A model generated the notes under the pieces. It saw nothing but the letters and a program-made list of their open reading frames with translations. It was not told where the DNA came from and ran no database searches. A stretch of 64,000 bases of DNA. Source: Mactromeris polynyma. Lineage: Eukaryota > Mollusca > Bivalvia > Venerida > Mactridae. Numbering within the stretch: position 1 is the first letter of the stretch; each line of letters starts with the position of its first letter. This document shows, piece after piece, positions 21,376-31,985 of this stretch. The DNA lies in NCBI GenBank assembly GCA_032209605.1, contig JASFXZ010000028.1:4536941-4600940 (forward strand). Direction: 5' to 3'. The translations under genes were made by a program, and so were the position numbers.

Positions 21376-21555
21376 GATAAATAAAAACATACACATGTCA
21401 CCTCTGTGCCACCGTACATACGCCACAATAAACAGTGTAAATGGTAATTTCTTTCCAATCATAAAGCCGATGTCAAAACAGAATTAGCATGAATACTCTG
21501 GTTCCTCTCAAAACATTGAAAGGCCAAATGCACAGGTTTCCGCCTGTGTCATTGC

Positions 21556-21696
21556 AAAGGGGGTCGGCACGTTAAGGAAATGACCTAAAACAAGTCAAAA
21601 TCAATCATACCATGTAATATCATTAAACGGTACAGTATGATTATTTTGACTTGGATGTCTGTTTTAGGTCATTTCCTTAACGTGCCGACCCCCTTT
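21556..21696. mobile_element. 141-bp hairpin MITE with perfect 37-bp arms
   Basis: The left arm 21556-21592 (AAAGGGGGTCGGCACGTTAA..) is the exact reverse complement of 21660-21696. Inner bases extend the pairing imperfectly (AGTCAAAAT..ATCATAC against GTATGATTATTTTGACT) to about 60 bp, leaving a ~25-nt loop. It is a small foldback element with no coding content; target duplications are not clear. Confidence 0.75.
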
Positions 21697-21699
21697 GTG

Positions 21700-21965
21700 T
21701 GGTAACCGGTCAACTCGTACCGTAGTCAACTCGTACCGTTTTTGGTCAACTCGTACCGTAGTCAGCTCGTACCGTAGTTAACTCGTACCTTCATTGTTTT
21801 AACAGTTAGTATTAACAGTTATTCATTATAATTATATAATTAAGTGTTACTGTATTTTCCTGTATTCGGTGAACACTTTTTGACAGTATAACTATACTGG
21901 TAATGTTTGTCAGTACAATACCAGTTGGTCAACTCGTACCTTCGGTAAAACAAGTCATATTCAAG
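21700..21965. repeat. CAACTCGTACC short-repeat element
   Basis: GTCAACTCGTACCGT-type motifs recur five times at 21710-21792 and once at 21928, followed by TTCGGTAAAACAAGTCATAT. The same motif cluster is at 45794-45960, and the closing 65 bp recurs inverted at about 48835-48900. It looks like a small non-autonomous member of the same repeat family. Confidence 0.6.
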
Positions 21966-21995
21966 TCATACAAACACTTATTAATATCATCAGGT

Positions 21996-22098
21996 AGGGG
22001 TCGAATTGTCTTGACATCAGGGGTCGAAAAGTCTAGGGATCGAAAAGTCTTACAAATTTACTAGGGGTCGAACAGTCTAGGGGTCGAACAGTCTTGAT
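21996..22098. repeat. GGGGTCGAAnAGTCT minirepeats
   Basis: Five near-copies of GGGTCGAA(T/A/C)(T/A)(A/G)TCT within about 100 bp, adjacent to the tRNA-like cluster. Function unknown. Confidence 0.5.
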
Positions 22099-22109
22099 AC
22101 CGTCAGACG

Positions 22110-22185
22110 GCCGCCCGGTTAACTCGGTTGATAGAGTGACATATGTCCGCTTTAAATCATATAAGAGGTCCCGGGTGCAATCTCT
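22110..22185 (+). repeat. tRNA-like sequence
   Basis: CCGGTTAACTCGGTTGATAG (A-box-like) and GGTCCCGGGTGCAATCTC (B-box-like) at tRNA spacing. Degenerate; no functional tRNA fold is evident. A weak counterpart is at about 10372-10450. Confidence 0.5.
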
Positions 22186-22235
22186 GGTGGGATATGTTTT
22201 TCTTGTGTGATTTAACATGATATGGTGTAGAGTCA

Positions 22236-22313
22236 GATGGCCGCCTGGTTAACTCAGTTGGTAGAGTGACATACTAGTCTTTAGGGGTTGTGGGTTTGGA
22301 CCTCACATCAGGC
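22236..22313 (+). repeat. tRNA-like sequence
   Basis: CTGGTTAACTCAGTTGGTAG then GTGGGTTTGGACCTCACATC. A and B box spacing is kept but the anticodon stem is poor. It mirrors about 10175-10250. Confidence 0.55.
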
Positions 22314-22422
22314 ACACTTTCCCCTTGACTTACTTCAATGATGGCAGTGGTGTTTGACAGCCCACATGGTTTGAGCCACAAATACCGGAATGGGGAGGAG
22401 TGTAGTGGTATGAGGTGAGACA

Positions 22423-22498
22423 GTCGCCTGGTTAGCTCAGTTGGTAGAACGCCATACTCGTGTTTAGGGAGCCATGGGTTCGAGCCTCACATCAGAAG
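22423..22498 (+). repeat. tRNA-like sequence (tRNA-Thr-like)
   Basis: The best of the cluster: CTGGTTAGCTCAGTTGGTAG, a loop around ACTCGTG, then ATGGGTTCGAGCCTCACAT with a consensus B box GGTTCGAGCC. The anticodon stem is mispaired (GCCAT against TTTAG), so it is scored as a tRNA-derived repeat part rather than a tRNA gene. Confidence 0.55.
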
Positions 22499-23602
22499 CA
22501 CTTTTCCCCCTTGATTCCTACTTATTGCAGTCTGACTAGTACAAACTAAAATGTTATTTTCAGACTGTGACTTGTCGCATTCATATAACAATAATGAAAC
22601 AATGCTGAAAGCTTTCCAGGCATTTGAAGTTACATCCACCTAATTTCTGTGTGGTTAAGTCAACAAAAGGATTTGGTTATACAGATAGAATTGTCTTTCA
22701 AAGCTACATAACATAATTAATTGCAGTTCTCTGAGTCTGAAAGCTATTTGGTAATTTAAAACCATCAAATTGATGTGCTACTGAAACTTATTGAAAATGA
22801 AAGTAGGATTTTTTGTGATGGTATTCAGCATTTACCAAATTTATTAGATTAGTAACTTCCGAGGTATCATTTGAAATTATGGGTATTATTAAACTTTAGT
22901 CTTTATATATCATTAAGTTTTTTTCATACACCTTTCATCAGACTGCCATTTCTATTGGTTAATTAATGCCTTGAGCTCATCATGGACAGTAAAGTGATTT
23001 GGAATATATTTACTACTAAGATGTGGTTCTTGCAAAATATGTCAATTTTATTGGTAGTTCATTTTTATGCACTTTCAACAGTTAGAATGTCATTTTTTTA
23101 ATATCAGGTGTGTAAAATAAGTTTTTTATGTACATGTACACAACTTATCTAAAAATGTTAACTAGATATAATCATTATGTCACTTATGATTTGAAGCATT
23201 GTTTTTTATGGTGGCACCATGCAATTTAGCTACATGGAAATATATTTTGTTAACTCAACTTTAATGTATAATGCTAGCAAATCTTGTAGGTCATGGACAA
23301 ATATTTTACATTTCTTTTTAATATTAAAGGCCAAAAAGGCAGATGTTAGTACATGTATTTGTAGCAACAACCTAGACTGAAATTCAGGCCAAAATTCATT
23401 TTTCGAGTCACATCAAGACATCCAGTCCCTTTTTCTAACTTAAATACCGTTAAAATTGCATATAATCTTTAACAAAGAAATTGCATTTAGCAATATCCAT
23501 ATCAGCATTTGTGCATACTAGGAAATCAAAGTAAAATAACTATTACTTCTTGAAATGTCTACCTTTCTTGCTAGGGGTTACAATGGAGAAATTTACTGTT
23601 CA

Positions 23603-23682
23603 ATTTGTTAGCTCAGTAGTTAGAGCGCTCAGTGCCATCTTGATTGTTGGCTTGAGAGGTCCCAGGTGCAAATCCTGGACAA
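23603..23682 (+). repeat. tRNA-like sequence
   Basis: TTAGCTCAGTAGTTAGAGCG then GGTCCCAGGTGCAAATCCTG. Mirrors 8980-9056 on the opposite strand. The T-arm pairs (CCAGG/CCTGG) but the rest of the fold is weak. Confidence 0.6.
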
Positions 23683-24061
23683 GTCTGGTAAATTCTCCAT
23701 GTAAATAATGTGTATGTAAAGTGCCTGTGACAGTAAATAATGATACTTTAATTAATTAAGCAGTCTGATTGTCATGTTTCATTAGAACTACAATTTGATT
23801 ACCTTAAGAAATATACAGTGTTGCTCATATTTTGACATCTTTTATTCTTTCATGTCTGTGAGGTTCAGACTTGTATGAAACTAGGGGAACCAATAGTGAA
23901 TACAGCAAACTAGATGAACGAGTTCTACATTTGCCAAGTATATAAATATTGCACTGTTTTATGTGATTACTGTCACTCAAGGTGCAGCCAAGGGTGATGG
24001 TATTTCTCCAAAGGTTGACAATATTACTTTCCAACGAAAAGCTTTATTTAGATTTATTTTA

Positions 24062-27000
24062 TAGTTCTAAAACTAGCATGCACAGGCATGTGACTGGTTG
24101 TATAGACCCCTTGAGGTTGGACACAGTAAATAATGTAAAAACCACCATGTATCAACTCGTAACTGGTCATATAGACCCCTTGAGGTTGGACACAGTAAAT
24201 AATGTTAAAACCACCATGTATAAACCCATAACTAGTCATAATGACCCCTTGAGGTTGGACACAGTAAATGATGTTAACACTACCTTGTATATACCTGTAA
24301 CTGGTCATAATGACCCCTTGAGGTTGGACACAGTAAATAATGTTAAAACCACCATGTATAAACATGTAACTTGTCATATATATTCCTTGAGGTTGGACAC
24401 AGTAAATAATGTTAAAACCACCATGTATAAACATGTAACTGGTCATATATATTCCTTGAGGTTGGACACAGTAAATAATGTTAAAACCACCATGTATAAA
24501 CATGTAACTGGTCATATATATTCCTTGAGGTTGGACACAGTAAATAATGTTAAAACCACCATGTATAAACCTCTAACTGGTCATATAGATCCCTTGAGGT
24601 TGGACACAGTAAATAATGTTAAAACCACCATGTATAAACCTGTAACTGGTCATATAGATCCCTTGAGGTTGGACACAGTAAATAATGTTAAAACCACCAT
24701 GTATAAACCTGTAACTGGTCATATAGATCCCTAGAGGTTGGACACAGTAAATAATGTTAAAACCACCATGTATAAACCTGTAACTGGTCATATAGATCCC
24801 TAGAGGTTGGACACAGTAAATAATGTTAAAACCACCATGTATAAACCTGTAACTGGTCATATAGATCCCTTGAGGTTGGACACAGTAAATAATGTTAAAA
24901 CCACCATGTATAAACCTGTAACTGGTCATATAGATCCCTTGAGGTTGGACATAGTAAATAATGTTAAAACCACTATGTATAAACATGTAACTGGTCATAT
25001 AGACCCCTTGAGGTTGGACACAGTAAATAATGTTAAAACCACCATGTATAAACCTGTAACTGGTCATATAGATCCCTTGAGGTTGGACACAGTAAATAAT
25101 GTTAACACTACCTTGTATAAACCTGTAACTGGTTATATAGACCCCTTGAGGTTGGACACAGTAAATAATGTAAAAACTAGCATGTACAGGCCTGTGACTG
25201 GTTGTATAGACCCCTTGAGGTTGGACACAGTAAATGATGTAAATACCACCATGTATCAACTCGTAACTGGTCATATAGACCTCTTGAGGTTGGACACAGT
25301 AAATAATGTTAAAACCACCATGTATCAACTCGTAACTGGTCATATAGACCCCTTGAGGTTGGACACAGTAAATAATGTTAAAACCACCATGTATCAACTC
25401 GTAACTGGTCATAATGACCCCTTGAGGTTGGACACAGTAAATAATGTTAAAACCACCATGTATAAACCCATAACTAGTCATAATGACACCTTGAGGTTGG
25501 ACACAGTAAATGATGTTAACACTACCTTGTATATACCCGTAACTGGTCATAATGACCCCTTTAGGTTGGACACAGTAAATAATGTTAAAACCACCATGTA
25601 TAAACATTTGACTGGTCATTATAGACCCCTTGAGGTTGGACACAGTAAATAATGTAAAAACCACCATGTATAAACATGTAACTGGTCATATAGATCCCTT
25701 GAGGTTGGACACAGTAAATAATGTAAAAAACACCATGTATAAACTCGTAACTGGTCATATATATCCCTAGAGGTTGGACACAGTAAATAATGTTAACACT
25801 ACCTTGTATAAACCTGTAACTGGTCATATAGATCACTTGAGGTTGGACACAGTTAATATCGCTCAAACCACCAAGTATAGACTCGTAACTGGTTGCATGG
25901 ACCCCTTGGAGTTGGACACAGTAAATAATGTTAACACTACCTTGTATAAACCTGTAACTGGTCATATAGATCACTTGAGGTTAGACACAGTTAATATCGC
26001 TCAAACCACCAAGTATAGACACTTAACTGGTTGCATGGACCCCTTGGAGTTGGACACAGTAGATATCGCTCAAACCACCATGTAAAGATCCGTAACTTGT
26101 TGTATGGACCCCTTGAGGTTAGACACAGTAAATATCGCTCAAACCACTATGTAAAGACCCGTAACTGGTTGTATGGACCACTTGGGGTTGGACGCAGTAA
26201 ATATCGCTCAAACCACTATGTAAAGACCCATAACTTGTTGTATGGACCCCTTGAAGTTGGACACAGTACATATCGCTCAAACCACTATGTAAATACCCGT
26301 AACTGGTAGTATGGACTCCTTGGGGTTGGACACAGTAAATATCGCTCACACCACAAAGTATAGACACGTAACTGGTTGTATGGACCCCTTGGGGATGGAC
26401 ACAGTAAACATCGCTCCAACCACTATGTATAGACACATAACTTGTTGAATAGACCCCTTTGGGTTGGACACAGTAAATAATGTTAACACTACCTTGAATA
26501 AACCTGTAACTGGTCATATAGATCACTTGAGGTTGGACACAGTTAATATTGCTCAAACCACCAAGTATAGACACGTAACTGGTTGCATGGACCCCTTGGA
26601 GTTGGACACAGTAAATATCGCTCAAACCACCATGTAAAGACCCGTAACTTGTTGTATGGACCCCTTGAGGTTAGACACAGTAAATATCGCTCAAACCACT
26701 ATGTAAAGACCCGTAACTGGTTGTATGGACCCCTTGGGGTTGGACGCAGTAAATATCGCTCAAACCACCATGTAAAGACCCATAACTTGTTGTATGGACC
26801 CCTTGAAGTTGGACACAGTACATATCGCTCAAACCACCATGTAAATACCCGTAACTGGTTGTATGGACTCCTTGGGGTTGGACACAGTAAATATCGTTCA
26901 CACCACAAAGTATAGACACGTATCTGGTTGTATGGACCCCTTGGGGTTGGACACAGTAAATATCGCTCACACCACAAAGTATAGACACGTAACTGGTTGT

Positions 27001-28012
27001 ATGTACCCCTTGGGGATAGACACAGTAAACATCGCTCCAACCACTATGTATAGACACATAACTTGTTGAATAGACCCCTTTGGGTTGGACACAGTAAATA
27101 ATGTTAACACTACCTTGAATAAACCTGTAACTGGTCATATAGATCACTTGAGGTTGGACACAGTTAATATCGCTCAAACCACCAAGTATAGACACGTAAC
27201 TGGTTGCATGGACCCCTTGGGGTTGGACACTGTAAATATCGCTCAAACCACCATGTATAGACATGTCACTGGTCGTATAGAACCCTTGGGGTTGGACACA
27301 TCAAAAAATAGCTCAAACCACAAAGAATAGACTCGTAACTTGTTGTATGGAACCCTTGGGGTTGGACACAGTAAATAAAGCTCAAACCATCTTGTATAGA
27401 CATGTCACTGGTCGTATAGACCCCTTTGGGTTTGACACAGCAAATAAAGCTCAAACCACCAAGTATAGACATGTTACTTGTTGTATGGACCCCTTGGGGT
27501 TTGACACAGTAAATAAAGCTCAAACCATCATGTATAGACATGTCATTGGTCGTATAGACCCCTTTGGGTTTGACACAGCAAATAAAGCTCAAACCACCAA
27601 GTATAGACATGTTATTTGTTGTATGAACCCTTGGGGTTGGACACAGTAAATAAAGCTCAAACCATCATGTATAGACATGTCATTGGTCGTATAGACCCCT
27701 TGGGGTTGGACACAGCAAATAAAGCTCAAACCACCATGTTTATGTCTGTAACTGATGGACCAGACCCCTTGGGGTTGGACAGTGTAAATAATGCTTTTAC
27801 CACCATGTATATGTCTGTTATTGGTGGAACAGACCTCTTGGTGTTGGACACAGTAAATAATGCTCAAACCATCATGTATAGACATGTAACTGGTCGTATA
27901 GACCCCTTGGGGTTGCACACAGTAAATAAAGCTGAAACCACCATGTATAGACATGTAACTGGTCGTATAGACACCTTGAGGTTGGACACAGTAAATAAAG
28001 ATGTCGATTTTG
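24062..28012. repeat. 69-bp satellite array, block 4 (inverted orientation, ~57 monomers)
   Basis: Continuous monomers of CCCTTGAGGTTGGACACAGT + AAATAATGTTAAAACCACC + ATGTATAAACCTGTAACTGG + TCATATAGAT, exactly 69 bp apart in the cleanest part (24665, 24734, 24803, 24872). Three sequence types occupy successive zones: TTAAAACCACC to about 25.8 kb, ATCGCTCAAACCACC to about 27.25 kb, then AAAGCTCAAACC to 28.0 kb. Both strands stay open for hundreds of codons, only because the period is a multiple of three. I see no start context, promoter or family match to call it a gene. Confidence 0.93.
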
Positions 28013-28069
28013 CTGATATCTAGCAAAGACACTCCATGATATAGATCATATACTTACTTACTTACTTAC

Positions 28070-28986
28070 TTAGTCCTCTTCGTCCCGTCTGGAACATAGG
28101 GCCTTAACTACAGCCTTCCATCCTCTACGGTCCTGAGCTTTGTGCTTGGCCTCGCCCCAGGAGATTCCATGTGTGCGAAGCTCAGTGTCTAGGGTTTTTC
28201 TCCAAGTCGTAGTTGGACGGCCTCGCCTGCGCTTCCCTTGGGGGTTCCAGTCGAGTGCCTGTCTTGTGATGTTGGTTGGGTCCCGTCGTAGGGTGTGCCC
28301 AACCCACCGCCACTTCCGCTCCTTGATGGCATCTGGAATTGGTCTCTGTTGCGTTCTTCTCCAGAGTTCTTCATTGGAAATTGTGTCAGGCCATCTAATA
28401 CGGAGGATTTATCGTAGGCAGGTGTTCACAAAAACTTGGAGTTTCGAGTCTAGTGCTTTGGTGTGCTTCCATGTCTCAGAACCGTATAACAAAACAGACT
28501 TCACATTGGAGTTGAAGATGGTCAGCTTGGTCTTGAGGAGAATGTTCCTGTTGTTCCAGACTGGCTTCAGGGTGACAAAGACGTGTCGAGCCTTTCCAAT
28601 CCTGGATTTGATGTCCTCCTCAGTGCCTCCTGTCTTGCTGATGATGCTTCCTAAGTAAGTGAAGCTCGCAACATCTTCAATGTGCTGTTCCGCCATTTGG
28701 ATGGGTGTGTTGGTAGCTGTGTTGACCCTCATGCTCTTTGTTTACTGGGTGTTGATTTCTAGTCCTGTTTGTAGTGCAACTGTGCTCAGGTGCTGTGACT
28801 TCTCTTGTATGTGTTTGAAGTAGTGGGACAGTAGTCCAATGTCGTCTGCAAAGTCCAAGTCCTCCAGCGTCTTAACAAAGGTCCACTGCAAGTCTCTTGG
28901 TCGGTCCATGGTTTGATTGAGCACCCAGTCGGACAACCAGCGAAAAGATCATCGGTGAGAGCAAACAACCCTGTCTAACTCCAGTG
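28070..28986 (-). pseudogene. RTE-like LINE: RT palm end and C-terminal domain (broken)
   Basis: After a frameshift near 28960 the reverse transcriptase continues with LEDLDFADDIGLLSHYFKHI (FADD active site), then VASFTYLGSIISKTGG, VKSVLLYGSETWK, and the C-terminal domain KERKWRWVGHTLRRDPTNIT, WNPQGKRRRGRPTTTW, ending CSRRDEED and a TAA at 28070. In-frame stops interrupt it at about 28742 and 28409. The terminal stop overlaps the (TAAG)n tail, so there is essentially no 3' UTR. Confidence 0.82.
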
Positions 28987-30086
28987 GTAACAGTAAAAGG
29001 GGATGATAGGTCGTTGTTATGAATCACCTGGCAGGTCATACCATCATACAAACTGCGTATGATGCTCACAATCTTCAGGGGGATCCCATAGTGCCTCATT
29101 TTCCTCCACATTGTGCTTCTGTCGATCATGTCGAAGACTTTCTTGAAGTCAATGAAATTGACGTACACTGGTAATTGCCACTCCAAGGATTGTTCCAGTA
29201 TGATGCGCAGTGTTGCTATCTGGTCAATGCAGTACCTGCCAGCTCTGATACCTGCTTGCTCGTCTACCAATGTGTTATTTACTGCTGTTTTCAGTCTCTC
29301 TAGTAGTATTCTAGTGAGGACCTTGCTGGGTATGGACAAAAGTTGGATGCCTGTCCAATTCTGGCAGTCTCCTAAGTCTCCTTTCTTAGGAAGCTTGACT
29401 ATATGGCCTGTCTTCCACTCTGTAGGAATTTCTTCCTTCTCGCAGATGTCCTGGAGCAGTCCCTGCATCATCCGTGCTGATGTTGCCGTGTATGTCGTGA
29501 GGGCCTCTGGGGGAATGTTGTCTGCTCCGGGAGCTTTTCCTAATTTGATTTTCGCGATGGATCTAGATATCTCTTCGGTAGTGATGGGACCCATGTTTAT
29601 CCGTAGTTCCTCACCCTCTTCTATGTCTGGTGGATGTTCTACTGGCTTTCCTGACAGGAGGCGACTGAAGTGCTCCTTCCAGCGTTCCAGTTGTTCCTCT
29701 GGTTTGGTGAGTGTTCCCCCATCTAGTCCACGAACAGGCTTGTCAGTGTTGAATCGTCTCCCCGATAGTTTCCTGATGATCTCATACAGTGTCCTTGTGT
29801 CGTTCTTGGTCGCTGCTTCCTGTGCTCTCGACGCATGCTGGTCTATATTGCTCCTCTTGTCTTGGCGGGTGCTTCTTCTAACTTCCTTCTGTTGTTCCTT
29901 GTAGTCCCTCTGGACTGCCTGCTTCTGTGCCCTTGTCTTGGCTTGAAAAAGTCGGCTCTTGATGGTCCTGCGTTCTTCTATCTTTGATATGGTGTCCTGG
30001 CTTAGCCAGCTCTTGTAGGTCCTTTTCCTGAATCCTAGTTTCTCCTCGCATGTTGCATGGTATGATGTTCTGATCTGTTCCCACAT
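28872..30086 (-). pseudogene. RTE-like LINE: reverse transcriptase fingers and palm
   Basis: Basic linker (RSTRQDKRSN), then RT motifs in order: KIKLGKAPGADNIPPEAL, LPKKGDLGDCQNWTGIQLLS, DEQAGIRAGRYCIDQIATLR, YVNFIDFKKVFDMIDR (first catalytic Asp) and TGVRQGCLLSPMIFSL. The frame then shifts, and the FADD motif follows in another frame. It is continuous in frame with the endonuclease upstream apart from one TAG stop at 30102-30104. It is inactive as it stands. Confidence 0.85.
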
Positions 30087-30101
30087 GGCATCTATAGAGT
30101 G

Positions 30102-30646
30102 CTAGTCCTGGTCTGTTAATGTTTTAAATCTGTTTTGCAGGGCAATGGAGAACTCATGGCGTTGGTCTGGTGATGAGAGTCTGGAAGTGTCAAAACGCTT
30201 TGTCCGTTGTTGTACGGTGACTGGTGCCTTCGCTAGTCGCACCTTCAGGCTCGCTATCACCAACTCATGGTCTGAGCATGCATCTGCTCCTCTGTAGACC
30301 CTTACACATTCCATAGTTCGTCGCCATCGCCTAGATATCGTCATGTGGTCAATCTGGTTCTGTGTTGCTTGGTCTAGTGATGTCCATGTCAATTTATGTA
30401 TCCTCTTGTGTGAGAATACTGTACCCCCTATGACCAGGTCGTTCTGTGCACAGAAGTCCGCAAACAGCTCCCCATTCTCATTCATCACTCCTAATCCCTC
30501 CTTCCCCATGACGAGTTCTCTTCCTGTGTTGTCAGATCCCAGGTTGGCATTCATATCCCCTATGACCAGTACTATGTCTCTTCTCGGAACTTTGTCCATC
30601 ACTCCCTGCAGTTGTCTGTAGTAGTCATCCTTCTCGTGTTGCTCAT
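30102..30646 (-). pseudogene. RTE-like LINE: APE-type endonuclease, 5'-truncated
   Basis: The C-terminal two thirds of an exonuclease-endonuclease-phosphatase domain: DIVLVIGDMNANLGSDNTGR (catalytic GDxN), LTWTSLDQATQNQIDHMTIS and GADACSDHELVIASLKVRL (SDHxLV, catalytic Asp-His). It would nick target DNA for target-primed reverse transcription. The N-terminus is cut off at the element's 5' boundary, and a TAG stop separates it from the RT. Confidence 0.85.
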
Positions 30647-30860
30647 TATAGATCATATAGATACTGAACAAATATTTTGAAAATTACATTGCATTTTTTC
30701 TCATATTGTTATGCTTATTTTATTGTTTTGACTGTTCAAAATAAAACGAAGATATGTTCTGATTACAAAAGAAAACAATACCAATGAAAATAAAATATAA
30801 CAGAATAATTGACGTATAGTATGGAGTATTTGATTATTTATAACTGTGAATAAAACACAT

Positions 30861-30930
30861 ATCGGATGCTCGAACCGGTATCTTCTAGATTGCAAAGCAA
30901 ATGCTCAACCTAACTGAGCTACAGAGGCAC
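30861..30930 (-). repeat. tRNA-like sequence (tRNA-Ala-like)
   Basis: The minus strand reads GTGCCTCTGTAGCTCAGTTA (A box) then TTTGCTTTGCAA and ATACCGGTTCGAGCATCC (B box). The TTTGC-TTTGCAA portion recalls a tRNA-Ala(TGC) anticodon arm, but the 3' side of the stem and the T-stem do not pair. A degenerate tRNA or SINE head. Confidence 0.5.
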
Positions 30931-31660
30931 ATATTGATAATATTGATAGTATCGGAATGATCGTTCATGTTTTTAAAATTTTATACGAAACGCGCTTATT
31001 GACAGATACTATGAACGATCACCCCATTTTATGGAAAGTAGAACAGTTGGCTTATTAGCATGTGTAAATATTATTGTGCCATCAGATGTTGGCTCTACTA
31101 TACTGAAACACAAGACAAGTTCTATGCTGATGTGAAGACTTAAACAGTATGCACCAAAAGTTAAAATCATGGTAGAAGAGGGTTTTATTATTTGTGCCAT
31201 TGAGTAACTTTCTGTTTGGATTTTCATTCAGTAGGTTAACAGGAGAATAATCAATTCAGTGCAATAAACAAAAAATAATATTGTATAGAAAACACGATGT
31301 TTAAGACCATTTTTGACGTTTTGTCTCTAAGTATGACCTTGAATATGTGAGCTATAGACACGGGTTTGCGTGCAACATACCCTCTCGTAATGGTAAACAT
31401 TAATGGGTTGCTATGGTGATCCGAAGATGATAAAGTAATAGTCAGGACAAAATCAAATCCAGACGCACGCTTGCACATACACCGATCCGCTATGTCTCGC
31501 TCACTGCAAGCAGGCTTGATAAATATCACAAGGCTGTAGATGTTCATACTCAATTAATTGCATTAAGTTAAAAGTGAAGCGAGTTTGTTTACAATGTCCA
31601 AAATCTACACACAGCCAGTTTCTGGAAGTAAATTCTTAATTAACAATTGCTCCGATGTTC
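30931..31660. other. No recognisable feature
   Basis: AT-rich, apparently unique sequence. An imperfect short inverted pair (GATCGTTCATG near 30960 and CATGAACGATC-like near 31011) flanks 40 bp. No gene seen. Confidence 0.5.
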
Positions 31661-31985
31661 TATCGCATCGTATCATCGCATCGTGTCATCGTGCTATCTC
31701 ATCGTGTCATCGCGCTATCTCATCGTGTCATCGCGCTATCTCATCGTGTCATCGTGCCATCGTGCCATCGCGTCATCGTCTCATCGTGCCATACATCGTC
31801 TCATCGTGCCATCGCGCCATCGCGTCACCGTCTCATCGCGCCATACATCGTCTCATCGTGTCATCGTGCAATCGTGCCATCGCATCATTTCATCGTGCCA
31901 TCGCATCGTGTCATCGTGTCGTCGCATCGCGTCAACGTGCCATCGCATCGTCTCATCAAGCCATCGCATAGTCTCATCGCCCAGT
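31661..31985. repeat. CATCGTGC(C/T)AT short-period minisatellite
   Basis: About 30 near-copies of a 10-bp unit (TCATCGTGCC, TCATCGCGTC, ACATCGTCTC). The three plus frames read SHRAI/SSCHR-type low complexity. Non-coding. Confidence 0.85.

Larger units (their letters stand above)
19277..21424. mobile_element. PIF/Harbinger DNA transposon, internally deleted, ~2.15 kb
   Basis: The ends 19277-19346 and 21355-21424 are inverted repeats of about 70 bp; after the outer 13 bases only about two mismatches are seen (shared inner part: CAGAGGTGACATGTGTATGT). Inside lie two divergent-to-centre genes: a HARBI1-type transposase on the minus strand and a lysine-rich protein on the plus strand. Each has a TATA box next to its end, and the two run into each other at about 20190. 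The catalytic domain of the transposase is gone, so the copy is a deletion derivative. Repeated short motifs just inside each end look like transposase-binding sites. Confidence 0.85.
22186..24061. repeat. Right arm of the large inverted repeat
   Basis: Colinear with the reverse complement of 8626-10308, including the tRNA-like units and the junction with the 69-bp satellite (ATAGTTCTAAAACTAGCATG at 24061). It is slightly longer than the left arm through small insertions (for example around 22815-22905). No gene is seen. Confidence 0.85.
28053..30646 (-). mobile_element. RTE-like non-LTR retrotransposon, 5'-truncated, 2.6 kb
   Basis: Flanked by a 13-bp target duplication TATAGATCATATA (28040-28052 and 30647-30659). 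On the minus strand it encodes an APE-type endonuclease, a reverse transcriptase and a conserved C-terminal domain, and ends directly after the stop codon with (TAAG)n, a short-repeat tail typical of RTE/CR1-type LINEs. It lacks its 5' end, the usual result of incomplete reverse transcription. It landed just outside the edge of satellite block 4. Clade assignment rests on the C-terminal domain and is moderately sure. Confidence 0.88.

Noticed and set aside
22423..22498. A functional tRNA-Thr gene
   Set aside because: A and B boxes are good but the anticodon stem is mispaired and there is no acceptor stem. The same unit recurs in a repeat arm, so it is a tRNA-derived repeat.
24062..28012. Long repeat-protein genes (23-residue repeats, up to ~360 codons) on both strands of the 69-bp arrays
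   Set aside because: Open frames occur on both strands at once and follow from a period divisible by three. No promoter, no signal peptide and no unique N- or C-terminal domain.
28140..29904. Plus-strand frames of 172 and 263 codons over the RTE-like LINE
   Set aside because: Antisense shadows of well-supported RT and C-terminal motifs on the minus strand.
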